A stretch of 64,000 bases of DNA, taken from assembly GCA_019748055.1 (NCBI GenBank), contig JAIEQC010000024.1:60093-124092 (forward strand), given 5' to 3'. A program made the translations under genes and the position numbers. The notes under the pieces are model-generated. The model saw nothing but the letters and a program-made list of their open reading frames with translations. It did not search any database and was not told the origin of the DNA. This stretch comes from Caulobacteraceae bacterium. Lineage in GTDB: Bacteria; Pseudomonadota; Alphaproteobacteria; Caulobacterales; Caulobacteraceae. Below, piece by piece: positions 33,541 to 42,612 of this stretch (position 1 is the first letter of the stretch; every line of letters starts with the position of its first letter).

Positions 33541-35745
33541 ATGCGCACGGCCCTCCTGATCGCCGCCTCGGCCCTGGCCCTGACAGGCTGCGCCTCGGTG
33601 TTCGAGCCCCGCGACGAGATCGTCGTGACGACGAAGCACACCCGCCCGCCGCACCTGCCCACCGACCTGTCGCCCGAGGGCGTTGCGGCCGCCGACGACC
33701 ACCTCGCGCTGGAGCAGGTGGACGGGGCCGAGGCCATGGCCTTCGTGCGGGCGTCCAACGAGAAGGCGCTGGCCGTCCTGACCGGCGACCCGCGCTACGA
33801 GACCTTCCGCGCCGAGGCCGAGGCGATCCTGACCGCCACCGACCGCATTCCGGCGCCGTCCTTCCTCGGCGACGGGATCGGCAACTTCTGGCAGGACGCG
33901 ACCAATCCCAAGGGCGTCTGGCGGCGCACGACGCTGGACAGCTACGCCTCCGCCGACACGCGGTGGGAGACGCTGCTGGACGTCGACGCCCTCGCGCGAT
34001 CGGAAGGCAAGGACTGGGTGTTCAAGGGCGCCTCCTGCCTGGCCCCGGACGAGACCCGCTGCCTGATCTCCCTGTCCGACGGCGGCAAGGACGCCGTGGT
34101 CGTGCGCGAGTTCGACCTGACGACGAAGGCCTTCGTGGCCGACGGCTTCAGCCTGCCCGAGGGCAAACACCGCCTCAGCTGGCTGGACGCCGACACCCTG
34201 CTGGTCGCCACCGACTTCGGCCCCGGCACGCTGACCGAGAGCGGCTATCCGTTCATCGTCAAATCCCTGAAGCGCGGCCAGGCCCTGGCCCAGGCCACCG
34301 AGGTCTATCGCGGGGCCCAGGGCGACGGCGGATATGGCGTCTCCGCTTCCGTCTTCCGCGACGCCGAGGGTCAGGTCGAGGCGGTCGTCTTCAACCGACC
34401 GCTGGACACCTTCCGGTCGGAGAGCTTCCTGCTTTCCGACCAGGGGCCGCAACGGCTCGCCCTGCCGCAGCGCGTATCCATCTTTGGCGCTCAGGGTGGC
34501 CGCCTGATCTTCTCCAACGACGAAGCGTGGTCGCTGAACGGCGACGCGATTCCTCAAGGGTCGTTGCTGTCGGTGCCCTTCATGGACCTGCGCGCACCCA
34601 TGGAGGATGCCCCGTCCCCTCCGGCCCTGATCTTCTCACCGGGCCCGCGTCAGTCGTTGCAGGACGTCGCGGTTCTGGACGATCACCTGATCCTCGCTAT
34701 TTCTGACAACGTCGCCGGGCGACTGATTCACGCCAGTTCGACGCCGGAACGCGCTGCCGCCAATCCGCACTGGGTGCTGCGCGACATCGACGGGCCCGAC
34801 GCCAGCGCGCTCGCCCTGGGCGATTCTTCCAAGGCGTCCGGACGTGTGTTCGTGTCCAGCCAGGGGTTCCTCACCCCGCCCACGCTCAGCCTGCTTGAGC
34901 CGACCCGACGCGAACTCTCCGCGCTCAGGTCCGCGCCGCCCAAGTTCGACGCCTCGACCCACGTGGTTCAGCAGTTCGAGGCCACGTCGTCGGACGGGAC
35001 GAAGATCCCCTACTTCGTCGTCATGCCGCGCGGCCTGCGCATGGACGGCTCCGCGCCGACCATCCTGTTCGGCTACGGCGGGTTCCAGGTCAGCTTCCCG
35101 CCCGCTTACAAGCCCGAGATGGGCAAGCTGTGGCTGGAGAACGGCGGCGTCTTCGTCCAGGCCAACATCCGCGGCGGCGGCGAGTTCGGCCCCGGCTGGC
35201 ACCAGGCCGTGCTCAAGGAAAACCGCCAGCTGGCCTTCGACGACTTCGCGGCGGTGGCGCAGGACCTGATCGATCGCGGCATCACCAGCCCGCGGCGCCT
35301 GGGCATCTACGGCCGATCCAACGGCGGGGTCCTGACCTCGGTGTCGATCACCCAGCGGCCGGACCTGTTCAACGCGGCGGTGATCGAGAGCCCGCTGATC
35401 GACATGCTGCGCTACCACCTGCTGCCCGCCGGCGCCTCGTGGATCGGCGAATACGGCGACCCGCGCATTACGGAAGAAGCCGAGTACATCGCGCGGTACT
35501 CGGCCTATCAGCGGCTTCGTCCGGATGCGGACTATCCGCGCGTCTACATCACCACCAACACCCGCGACGACCGGGTGCATCCGGGCCATTCGCGCAAGTT
35601 CGCGGCGCGGCTGGCGGCGCAGGGGCACGATCACCTCTATTTCGAAGACACCGCCGGCGGCCACTCCAACGACGCCGATCCGGTGGCCAACGCCCGCCGC
35701 TGGGCCCGCCACTACGTCTATCTGGCCCAGCAGCTGATGGATTGA
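33541..35745 (+). CDS. Prolyl oligopeptidase (S9A) lipoprotein, copy 2
   Basis: The 734-residue protein begins with a lipoprotein signal (MRTALLIAASALALTGC, lipidated Cys17), so unlike copy 1 it is membrane-anchored. Residues 25-30 read DEIVVT, a TonB-box-like motif just after the anchor. The rest parallels copy 1: EQVDGAEAMAFVRASNEKAL, NFWQDATNPKGVWRRTTLDS, Ser593 in YGRSNGGVLTS, Asp in NTRDDRVHPGHS and His in AGGHSNDAD. I prefer the ATG at 33541 (GGAG 7 nt upstream) over the adjacent ATG at 33538. The different nucleophile elbow (GRSNGG versus GGSQGG) and the propeller divergence argue for separate substrates. Confidence 0.93.
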   Translation: MRTALLIAASALALTGCASVFEPRDEIVVTTKHTRPPHLPTDLSPEGVAAADDHLALEQVDGAEAMAFVRASNEKALAVLTGDPRYETFRAEAEAILTATDRIPAPSFLGDGIGNFWQDATNPKGVWRRTTLDSYASADTRWETLLDVDALARSEGKDWVFKGASCLAPDETRCLISLSDGGKDAVVVREFDLTTKAFVADGFSLPEGKHRLSWLDADTLLVATDFGPGTLTESGYPFIVKSLKRGQALAQATEVYRGAQGDGGYGVSASVFRDAEGQVEAVVFNRPLDTFRSESFLLSDQGPQRLALPQRVSIFGAQGGRLIFSNDEAWSLNGDAIPQGSLLSVPFMDLRAPMEDAPSPPALIFSPGPRQSLQDVAVLDDHLILAISDNVAGRLIHASSTPERAAANPHWVLRDIDGPDASALALGDSSKASGRVFVSSQGFLTPPTLSLLEPTRRELSALRSAPPKFDASTHVVQQFEATSSDGTKIPYFVVMPRGLRMDGSAPTILFGYGGFQVSFPPAYKPEMGKLWLENGGVFVQANIRGGGEFGPGWHQAVLKENRQLAFDDFAAVAQDLIDRGITSPRRLGIYGRSNGGVLTSVSITQRPDLFNAAVIESPLIDMLRYHLLPAGASWIGEYGDPRITEEAEYIARYSAYQRLRPDADYPRVYITTNTRDDRVHPGHSRKFAARLAAQGHDHLYFEDTAGGHSNDADPVANARRWARHYVYLAQQLMD

Positions 35746-35829
35746 TCCCCGGCTTGATCCACAGGCCTCACGTCCCGCTCACGGGAATATGAGCGGCGCG
35801 CTTCGCCCGGGGCGATAGGGTCCGGCCCC

Positions 35830-36564
35830 ATGAGGATCGGGGGCGTCATCGCCGCGGCCGGCGCCGCGCTGGTTCTGGGGGGCGCGCAGACGTCGGCCCA
35901 GACGGACGCGCGGCCGCGCGCCGCCGTGTCGTCCACCGAGACGGTGGTGGTCGAGCTGTTCACCGCCCAGGGCTGCGCCGGCTGTCCGGAAGCCAACGGC
36001 GTGGTCGAGCGGCTGGCGGACGAGGCGGGCGTGATCCTGCTGACCTGGCCCGTCGATTACTGGGACTGGCTGGGGTGGAAGGACACCCTGGCCAAGCCCG
36101 CCTTCACCGCCCGCCAGCGCGACTATGTGTCGGCCCTGCGCCTGCGCGCGCCGGCGACGCCCCAGGTCATCGTCGACGGCCGCCGCACGGTCGCCGCCGC
36201 CGCCGGCCCGCTTGACGCCGTGGTGGCCGAGGAGGCCGCCCGCCGCGACTGGCCGCCGGAGGTCGAGTTCCGCGAGGGGGCCGACCGCGTGGGCGTGGGC
36301 TCCGGCCGCGTGCCCGAAGGCGGCGCCGAGGTGGTGGCCGTGATCTTCACGCCGGGCGTCCAGAGCGTGCGCGTCGGCGCCGGCGACAACCGCGGCAAGA
36401 CGGTGCGCCAGATCAATGTGGTCCGCAGCGTGGTTCCCCTCGGAGCGTGGACCGGCCGTCCCGAGGTCTATGCCCTGCCCGAAGACCTGGGCGCCGGCGA
36501 CGGCGTCGCGGTTCTGGTCCAGTCACGCGCGGACCGCCGGATCCTGGGCGCCGCGCGGCGCTGA
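35830..36564 (+). CDS. DUF1223 thioredoxin-fold periplasmic protein
   Basis: The 244-residue precursor has a signal peptide (MRIGGVIAAAGAALVLGGAQTSAQ) and the DUF1223 core: VVELFTAQGCAGCPEANGVV with a CxxC-type CAGC (about 50-53), TWPVDYWDWLGWKDTLAKP, and TPQVIVDGRRTVAA. The fold is thioredoxin-like and a disulfide or redox role is plausible, but no substrate is known. It is followed 86 nt later by the PPC-like/CHAT pair on the same strand; a functional link is not evident. Confidence 0.9.
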   Translation: MRIGGVIAAAGAALVLGGAQTSAQTDARPRAAVSSTETVVVELFTAQGCAGCPEANGVVERLADEAGVILLTWPVDYWDWLGWKDTLAKPAFTARQRDYVSALRLRAPATPQVIVDGRRTVAAAAGPLDAVVAEEAARRDWPPEVEFREGADRVGVGSGRVPEGGAEVVAVIFTPGVQSVRVGAGDNRGKTVRQINVVRSVVPLGAWTGRPEVYALPEDLGAGDGVAVLVQSRADRRILGAARR

Positions 36565-36650
36565 TCTCGCTGAATCAGCTTCCATCTCTGGCGCGGCTTG
36601 CGCCTCTCGGCTGTCACGGCATGATGGTCAGTGAACGGGAGTACAGGGGC

Positions 36651-37289
36651 ATGGGCGTGCGCGCGGGGCTGAAGGCAGGGTTTGCGGCGGCTCTGCTGTG
36701 GGCCGCCGGCGTCGTCGGGGCGATCGCCCAGGAGGAGCCGGGCGCCGCCCAGGGCGTGGCCCGGCTGGCGACCGCGGCCCAGCTGGCCGACTGGGGCCGC
36801 GAGCGGGACGACCCCGGCGCCCTGATCCTGGCCGCGCGCATGGTGGCCGAGGTGCCGCTTCAGGCCCAGGGCGACGCCGCCCCGTTCTTCACCTCCGACG
36901 CCTTACTGGACGAGGCGCTGGCCATGTCCGGCGACGATCCCGCCTATGCCGCCGCCATCGCCGTGGTGCGTCAGGACCCGACCCGCGGTGTGGTCACCAG
37001 CCCCTATGGCCGCGGGCCGATCGCCACGGTGAAGACCATGCGGGCGAGAGAAGCCTACGGCTTCGACGTCATCGCGCGACCGAACGAGATCCTGCGCGTG
37101 GCGGCCATCGGCGACGGCGACGTGCCGCTGGACCTGTCCGTCCGCGACTCCGCAGGCCGCGTGCTGTGCCGCAGCGGCGTGGTCGATCACTATCCTGTCT
37201 GCACCGTGAGGCCCCGCGTCGGACGCGTGCGGATCGAGGTCACCAATGGCGGCGGCGTCTGGAGCCGCGTCCAGATCCTGAGCAACTGA
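36651..37289 (+). CDS. Secreted protein with a PPC-like C-terminal domain, partner of the CHAT protein
   Basis: The 212-residue precursor has a signal peptide (MGVRAGLKAGFAAALLWAAG, then VVGAIAQ). The N-terminal half is helical (ARLATAAQLADWGRERDDPG, ALILAARMVAEVPLQAQGDA). The C-terminal half (about 125-212) is beta-rich and resembles pre-peptidase C-terminal domains: FDVIARPNEILRVAAIGDGD, PLDLSVRDSAGRVLCRSGVV, VRIEVTNGGGVWSRVQILSN. I chose the ATG at 36651 with GGGAG 9 nt upstream; ATGs at 36621/36624 are alternatives. Its TGA shares a base with the ATG of the CHAT gene, so the two form a unit, perhaps a secreted protease and its substrate or activator (inference). Confidence 0.75.
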   Translation: MGVRAGLKAGFAAALLWAAGVVGAIAQEEPGAAQGVARLATAAQLADWGRERDDPGALILAARMVAEVPLQAQGDAAPFFTSDALLDEALAMSGDDPAYAAAIAVVRQDPTRGVVTSPYGRGPIATVKTMRAREAYGFDVIARPNEILRVAAIGDGDVPLDLSVRDSAGRVLCRSGVVDHYPVCTVRPRVGRVRIEVTNGGGVWSRVQILSN

Positions 37290-39000
37290 TGCGGGGCGCT
37301 CTGATCCGTCTTTCGCTGGTCGTCGGCGCCGCCCTGGCGCTGGCCGGCGCAGCCGCGACGCAGGATCCGGCGAACAGCCCCGAGGCCCTGCGCGCAGAGG
37401 CCTATGAGGCCGCCCAGTGGGCCATGTCTTCCGACGCCGCCGAGGCGCTGGCCCGCGTCTCGGCCCGCTATGCCGAGGGGCAGGGCGAGCTGGGGGCGCT
37501 CGCGGAACGGCGGGAACGCCTGCTGGCCGAGCGCGACGCGCAGGAGCGGGAACTGGCGACCCTGTACGGAGTGGACGGCGACGCCGCCCGCGCCCGCCGC
37601 GCCGAGCTGACCGACGCCTATGAGGCCGGGCTGGACGCCTTGAGGGCCGTCGAGGCGGAGCTGGACGCCCGCTTCCCCGCCTATGCGGAGCTGGTGGCCC
37701 CGCGCGCCCTGTCGGTGGTCGAAACCCAAGCCCTGTTGAACCCGGACGAGGCCCTTCTGCTGGTGCTGGTCAATCCGGAGGCGACCTACGTCTGGGGCAT
37801 CTCGCGCGACCGGATCGTCTGGGCCCGCGCGGCCGATCTGGGCGAGGCGGAGCTGACGCGGTCGGTCGGGCGGCTGCGCTCGACCCTGACCACCGCAGGC
37901 GCGCGCCGCGACGAGGGCGATCCGGTCGTCGACCCCATGATCTATGCCGGGCGCGGCGGCCTCAGCTTCGACCGGGCCGAGGCGCATCGGCTATACAAGT
38001 CCCTGATCGAGCCGGTCGAGAGCGCCTTCGAGGGCAAGACCACCCTGCTGTCGGTGGTGTCGGGCCCGCTGACCGGCCTGCCGCTGGCGGTGCTGTCTAC
38101 TTCGGCCCCGGGCGGGGCCGACGACGCGGGGTGGTTGATCGATCGCTATGCCCTGGCGACGCTCCCGGCCGCGTCCAGCCTGAAGTCCCTGCGCTGCCAT
38201 CTGGTGGTCGGCAGGGCCCGGCACCCCGGGTGTCCCCCGGCCCTGACAGCCAGCGCCGAGGTGCGGGAAGCGGGCGCCCGCCTGCCGCTGGTCGCCTATG
38301 GCGCGCCGACGCTGGGCGGGGCCGTCGTGTCCGGCCCGCGCGGGGCGCCGACCGACGCTGACGCCGTGCGCGGCGAAGGCGCCCTGGCCGATCCCGCCAA
38401 GCTGCGCGCCCTGCCGTCTCTGCCCGGATCGAAGGCCGAGCTGGAGGCGCTCGCAGCCGGATATCCGTCGGGCGTCGTCCGCATCGGCGCGGCGGCCACC
38501 GAGACGGCGGTCAAGGCGACCGACGCCGCGGCCCTGTCGCGCGCCCGCTTCGTCGTCTTTTCCACCCACGGCCTGATGGCCGGCGCCGCCTTCGCCGAGC
38601 CCGGACTGGTGCTGACGCCGCCCGAGACGGCGACGGAGATCGACGACGGCTATCTGACGGCGTCGGAGGCGGCGGGCCTGCGCCTGAACGCCGATCTCGT
38701 CGTCCTGTCCGCCTGCAACACCGCCGCGCCGGACGGCCGTCCGGGGGCGGAGGGTCTGTCGGGTCTGGCCCGCGCCTTCTTCTACGCCGGCGGCCGCGCG
38801 GTTCTGGTCTGCACTGGGCCGTGTCCGATCAGGCGACCCAGGCCCTCATCGGCCGCACCTTCACCGGCCTCGACGCATTGGGCGCCGACCCCGCCGCCCG
38901 CGCCCGGGCGCTGCGCGACGCCTCGCTGGCGGTGCGAGCGGAAGCGCGCTGGCGGCATCCGGCCTACTGGGCGGCCTTCACGCTGGTGGGCGCGCCTTAG
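37289..39000 (+). pseudogene. Secreted CHAT-domain (caspase-like) protein with a -1 frameshift near the C-terminus
   Basis: CHAT domains are caspase-fold cysteine peptidases or their relatives. The product has a signal peptide ([20 protein letters not shown]), a coiled-coil/helical region (about 30-145) and a CHAT domain with His427 (VVFSTHGLMAG) and Cys476 (LVVLSACNTAAPDG). At about 38810 the frame breaks after GGRAVLV: one base appears missing, and the next frame continues the family ending (HWAVSDQATQALIGRTF ... WRHPAYWAAFTLVGAP) to a TAG at 38998-39000. Restored, it would be 570 residues. As written it reads on in the wrong frame to 39289 (666 residues) over the antisense phosphotransferase gene. 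It could be a sequencing error, a real pseudogene or phase variation. Confidence 0.8.
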
Positions 39001-40091
39001 GCCCCCGCCTTCTTCGCGAAGCTCCACGCTGCTTCGGCCAGCAAGGGGACCTGCGCGGCCATGGACTTGGCATGCGCGCTGGCGGCGGTGCCGTCGCGGA
39101 CGCGGCCGGCGATGCCCTGGCAGATGGCGGCCAGTCGGAACAGATTGTAGGCGAACAGCCAGTCGAGGTTGGCCGGTGGGTCGATGCCGGCCTTCGCGGC
39201 ATAGCGGGCGGCCGTCTCCTCGACCGAGGGGATGCCGAGCGCCGCGATGTCCACGCCGGCCAGTCCGTTCCGTTGGGTCGCGGGAATGACCCAGGCGATC
39301 AGCAGGTAGGAGAAGTCCGCCATCGGGTCGCCCAGCGTCGACAGTTCCCAGTCCAGCACGGCCCGCACCTCGGCCGCGCCATCCTCGTTAAGGGTGGGCG
39401 CGAGGATCAGGTTGTCCAGGCGGAAGTCGCCGTGGACGATCCGCGTCGGGCCCTGCGGCGGCAGGGTCGCGGGCAGGAAGTCCATCAGCCGGTCCATCGC
39501 CGGGATCGGATCGATCTCTGACGCCCGGTACTGCTTGGTCCAGCGCCCCACCTGCCGCTCGAAATAGTTGCCCGGCCGGCCGTAGTCCGACAACCCGATC
39601 GCGGCCGGATCGAAGGCGTGCAGCGCCGCCAAGGTGTCGACCTGGGCGTCGTAGATCGCACGGCGCTCCGCGGGCTCCATGCCGGGCAGTTTCAGGTCCC
39701 AGAGCACGCGCCCCTCGACCTTCTCCATGACATAGAACATGGAGCCGACGACGGCGTCGTCCGTGCACAGCGCATAAGGTCGCGCGACCGGAAACCCCTG
39801 CGAATGCAGGGCGGAGATCACCGTGAACTCGCGGTCCACCGCATGCGCGCTGGCCAGCAGCGTGCCGGGTGGCTTGCGGCGCAGGACGTAGGTCCGGCCG
39901 GGCGTCGTCAGCTCATAGGTCGGATTGGATTGGCCGCCCTTGAACTGGCGGATCGTCAGCGGCCCGGCATAGCCGTCGACGTTCGCCGCCATCCACGCGT
40001 TCAGCGCCGCGACGTCCAGCGCGTGCCGCGGATCGACCTCGCGGGTGCCGGAGAAGGTGGACTGGGCATCTGTCTGCGAGGCGTCGGTCAT
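38997..40091 (-). CDS. Phosphotransferase family protein (APH / ACAD10-11-like)
   Basis: The 364-residue cytoplasmic protein has the aminoglycoside-phosphotransferase fold: IRQFKGGQSNPTYELTTPGR (nucleotide loop), YVLRRKPPG with the ATP-binding Lys, IVHGDFRLDNLIL (catalytic HGDxxxxN, about 240-252) and VLDWELSTLGDPMADFSYL (metal-binding DxE). This branch matches the kinase-like domain fused to acyl-CoA dehydrogenases in ACAD10/11, which phosphorylates 4-hydroxyacyl-CoAs, so a role in hydroxy-acid degradation is plausible. The ATG overlaps the glpK stop (ATGA). The 3' end overlaps the restored CHAT reading frame by 4 nt in convergent orientation. Confidence 0.9.
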   Translation of the reverse strand: MTDASQTDAQSTFSGTREVDPRHALDVAALNAWMAANVDGYAGPLTIRQFKGGQSNPTYELTTPGRTYVLRRKPPGTLLASAHAVDREFTVISALHSQGFPVARPYALCTDDAVVGSMFYVMEKVEGRVLWDLKLPGMEPAERRAIYDAQVDTLAALHAFDPAAIGLSDYGRPGNYFERQVGRWTKQYRASEIDPIPAMDRLMDFLPATLPPQGPTRIVHGDFRLDNLILAPTLNEDGAAEVRAVLDWELSTLGDPMADFSYLLIAWVIPATQRNGLAGVDIAALGIPSVEETAARYAAKAGIDPPANLDWLFAYNLFRLAAICQGIAGRVRDGTAASAHAKSMAAQVPLLAEAAWSFAKKAGA

Positions 40092-41581
40092 GGCACGGCG
40101 ACGATGGCCGCCTTCACCGCCGCGCGCCAGCCCTTCAGCAGCCGCTCACGCTCGTCGGCCCCCATCCGCGGCTCCCACCGTGCCGGCGCCTCCACCGGAT
40201 GGTCCTCAAGGTCGCCGATCACGCCCACGCCCAGCGCTGCCAGCTTGGCCGCTCCCAGCGCCGTCATCTCCTGGAATGCCGGGCGCTCGACCGCCACGCC
40301 GCAGACGTCGGCGACGAACTGCATGGCCCAGGCGTTGGCCGTGACGCCGCCGTCGACCTTCAGCACTTCCAGCCGCGGCGCACCGTCCTTCTCCAGCGCG
40401 TCCAGCAGGTCGCGGGTCTGATAGGCCAGGCTCTCCAGCGCCGCCCGCACGAAATGCGCCGGGCCGCTGTCGCGCGTCAGCCCAACCACGGCGCCCCGCA
40501 CGTCCGGCGCCCACCACGGCGCGCCCAGGCCGGTGAAGCCGGGCACCAGATAGACGCCGCCGTTGTCCTTCAGCCCCTGCGCCATCGCCTCGGACCGCCG
40601 GCTCTCCTCCAGCACGCCCAGCCCGTCGCGCAGCCACTGGATCGCTGAGCCGGCCGAGAAGATCGATCCCTCCAGCGCATAGGCGACGTCTCCCCCCGCG
40701 TCGTATCCCAGCGTGCCCAGCAGCCGGCTGGTCGAGGCCACGGGCGTCGCGCCGACGTTGGCCACCAGAAACGCCCCGGTGCCGTAGGTGATCTTGGCCT
40801 CGCCCGGTTTCAGGGCGCCGTGGCCGACCAGCGCCGCCTGCTGATCCCCCGCCGCGCCGTGGATCGGCAGGGCCGCGCCCAGCACCGACGCCTCGCACGT
40901 GCCCAGCAGATCGGCGCACCCGCGAATCGCGGGCAGGGCCGCCATGGGCACGCCGAACAGGTCGCACAGGTCCGGCCGCCAGTGCCGCGCCGTCAGATCC
41001 ATCAGCGACGTGCGGCTGGCGTTCGTGGCGTCGGTGACGTGGCTCGCGCCGCCCGTCAGCTTCCAGATCAGCCAGCATTCGATGGTGCCCAGCTTCACCT
41101 CGCCGGCCTCCGCCCGCGCCCGCGCGCCCGGCACGGCGTCCAGCAGCCAGGCGTATTTCGAGGCGCTGAAATAGGGGTCGAGGATCAGGCCGGTCGCCGC
41201 CTGCACCATGGGCTCCTGCCCCGCCGCCGCCAGCTTGCCCGTCGCCTCGGTCGTGCGACGGTCCTGCCAGACGATCGCCCTGTGCAGCGGCTCGCCGGTC
41301 GCAGCGTCCCACATGACCGAGGTCTCGCGCTGGTTGGTGATGCCCACGGCGGCGAAATGGCCGACGCCGCCGGTCTTGCGGATCACCTCGCGGCAGGTCT
41401 GGAGCGTCGCGTTCCAGATCTCTGCCGCGTCATGCTCGACCCAGCCGGGATGCGGAAAGTGCTGCGCCAGCTCGATCTGGCTGACCGCAACGGGTCGCAG
41501 TCCGCCCTCGGGCGCCGTCTCGAAGGCGATGGCGCGCGTGGAGGTCGTGCCCTGGTCGATGGCGAGGATCAGTTTGCTCAT
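40088..41581 (-). CDS. glpK: Glycerol kinase
   Basis: GlpK phosphorylates glycerol to glycerol 3-phosphate. The 497-residue protein begins with the FGGY phosphate loop LAIDQGTTSTRAIAFE and has QHFPHPGWVEHDAAEIW, GITNQRETSVMWD, IVWQDRRTTE, YFSASKYAWLLD and the C-terminal ATP site KVDGGVTANAWAMQFVADV. All match glycerol kinase rather than xylulose or ribulose kinase. It lies upstream of the phosphotransferase with a 4-nt overlap; no glpF or glpD is present. The start region faces a divergent dehydratase gene 44 nt away. Confidence 0.96.
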   Translation of the reverse strand: MSKLILAIDQGTTSTRAIAFETAPEGGLRPVAVSQIELAQHFPHPGWVEHDAAEIWNATLQTCREVIRKTGGVGHFAAVGITNQRETSVMWDAATGEPLHRAIVWQDRRTTEATGKLAAAGQEPMVQAATGLILDPYFSASKYAWLLDAVPGARARAEAGEVKLGTIECWLIWKLTGGASHVTDATNASRTSLMDLTARHWRPDLCDLFGVPMAALPAIRGCADLLGTCEASVLGAALPIHGAAGDQQAALVGHGALKPGEAKITYGTGAFLVANVGATPVASTSRLLGTLGYDAGGDVAYALEGSIFSAGSAIQWLRDGLGVLEESRRSEAMAQGLKDNGGVYLVPGFTGLGAPWWAPDVRGAVVGLTRDSGPAHFVRAALESLAYQTRDLLDALEKDGAPRLEVLKVDGGVTANAWAMQFVADVCGVAVERPAFQEMTALGAAKLAALGVGVIGDLEDHPVEAPARWEPRMGADERERLLKGWRAAVKAAIVAVP

Positions 41582-41625
41582 GCCGCCACCTTACGCGCGG
41601 CGTCGCCGTCGGGTTAAGTGCGCCG

Positions 41626-42612
41626 ATGCACACCGCCTCCTTCGACGGCGTCCGCGACGCCGCCCGTCAGCTGTCCGGCGTCGCCGTCCGCACGCCGCTC
41701 ATCGAAAGCCCCGCGCTGAATTCGCGTCTCGGCGGGCGCGTGCTGCTGAAGTGTGAGAACCTGCAGCACGCTGGCGCCTTCAAGTTCCGCGGCGCCTGGA
41801 ACCGCATCAGCCGGCTGAGCCCGGACGAGCTGAAGCGCGGCGTCGTCGCCTATTCCTCCGGCAACCACGCCCAGGCCGTGGCGGCGGCCGCGAAGATGAT
41901 GGGGACGTCCGCCATCATCGTCATGCCGGCCGACAGCCCGCGCGTGAAGGTCGAGGGCGTCCTGTCCTTCGGCGGCGAGGTGCGCAGCTATGACCGCTAT
42001 CGCGAAAGCCGCGAGGCGATCGGCGAGGAGATCGCCGCCACGCGCGGCAGCGTGCTCGTTCGCCCCTTCGACGACCCCTTCATCATCGAAGGTCAGGGCA
42101 CGACGGGGCTGGAGATCGTCGAACAGGCGGCGGAGCTCGGCGCACGCGTCGACCAGCTGCTGTGCGGCGCCTCAGGCGGCGGCCTGATCGCCGGAATCAA
42201 CCTCTCGATGGCGGCGCTTGCGCCCGACGTGCCGGTGATCGGGGTCGAACCCGCCGCCTACGACGACACCCGCCGCTCGTTGGAGGCCGGCGAGCGCCTC
42301 ACCCATCCCCCGGTCGAGAAGCCGTCCATCTGCGACGCCCTGATGACCGACCGGCCGGGGGAGCTGACCTTCCCCATCAACCGTCGCCTGCGCGAGGTCG
42401 TGACCGTCACTGACCCGGAGGTGGCCGAGGCCGTCCGCGTGGCCTTCCGCACGCTGAAGCTGGTGGTCGAGCCCGGCGGCGCAGTGTCGCTCGCGGCGCT
42501 GCTGGCGGGCAAGGTCGACGCCCGCGAGCGGACCACCGCGATCGTGCTCTCCGGCGGCAACGTCGACCCCGGCCTGTTCTCAGACATCATCCAGGAGCGC
42601 TTTGTCCCATGA
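41626..42612 (+). CDS. Threonine/serine dehydratase-like PLP enzyme
   Basis: The 328-residue protein is a fold-type II PLP enzyme: LLKCENLQHAGAFKFRGAWN with the PLP lysine in GAFKFRGA (about Lys51), YSSGNHAQAVAAAAKMMG, the phosphate loop LLCGASGGGLIAGIN and VVEPGGAVSLAALLAG. It lacks the ACT-like regulatory domain of biosynthetic IlvA, so it resembles catabolic threonine dehydratase or serine racemase/ectoine-type relatives. Length is normal for the short class. The TGA overlaps the MaoC ATG (ATGA). Substrate (threonine, serine or a hydroxy-amino acid) is not determinable. Confidence 0.88.
   Translation: MHTASFDGVRDAARQLSGVAVRTPLIESPALNSRLGGRVLLKCENLQHAGAFKFRGAWNRISRLSPDELKRGVVAYSSGNHAQAVAAAAKMMGTSAIIVMPADSPRVKVEGVLSFGGEVRSYDRYRESREAIGEEIAATRGSVLVRPFDDPFIIEGQGTTGLEIVEQAAELGARVDQLLCGASGGGLIAGINLSMAALAPDVPVIGVEPAAYDDTRRSLEAGERLTHPPVEKPSICDALMTDRPGELTFPINRRLREVVTVTDPEVAEAVRVAFRTLKLVVEPGGAVSLAALLAGKVDARERTTAIVLSGGNVDPGLFSDIIQERFVP

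Noticed and set aside
35755..35763. TGATCCACA, an exact match to the Caulobacter G-type DnaA box
   Set aside because: A single 9-mer match in 64 kb is within chance expectation and there is no cluster of boxes or AT-rich region; it is not evidence of an origin.
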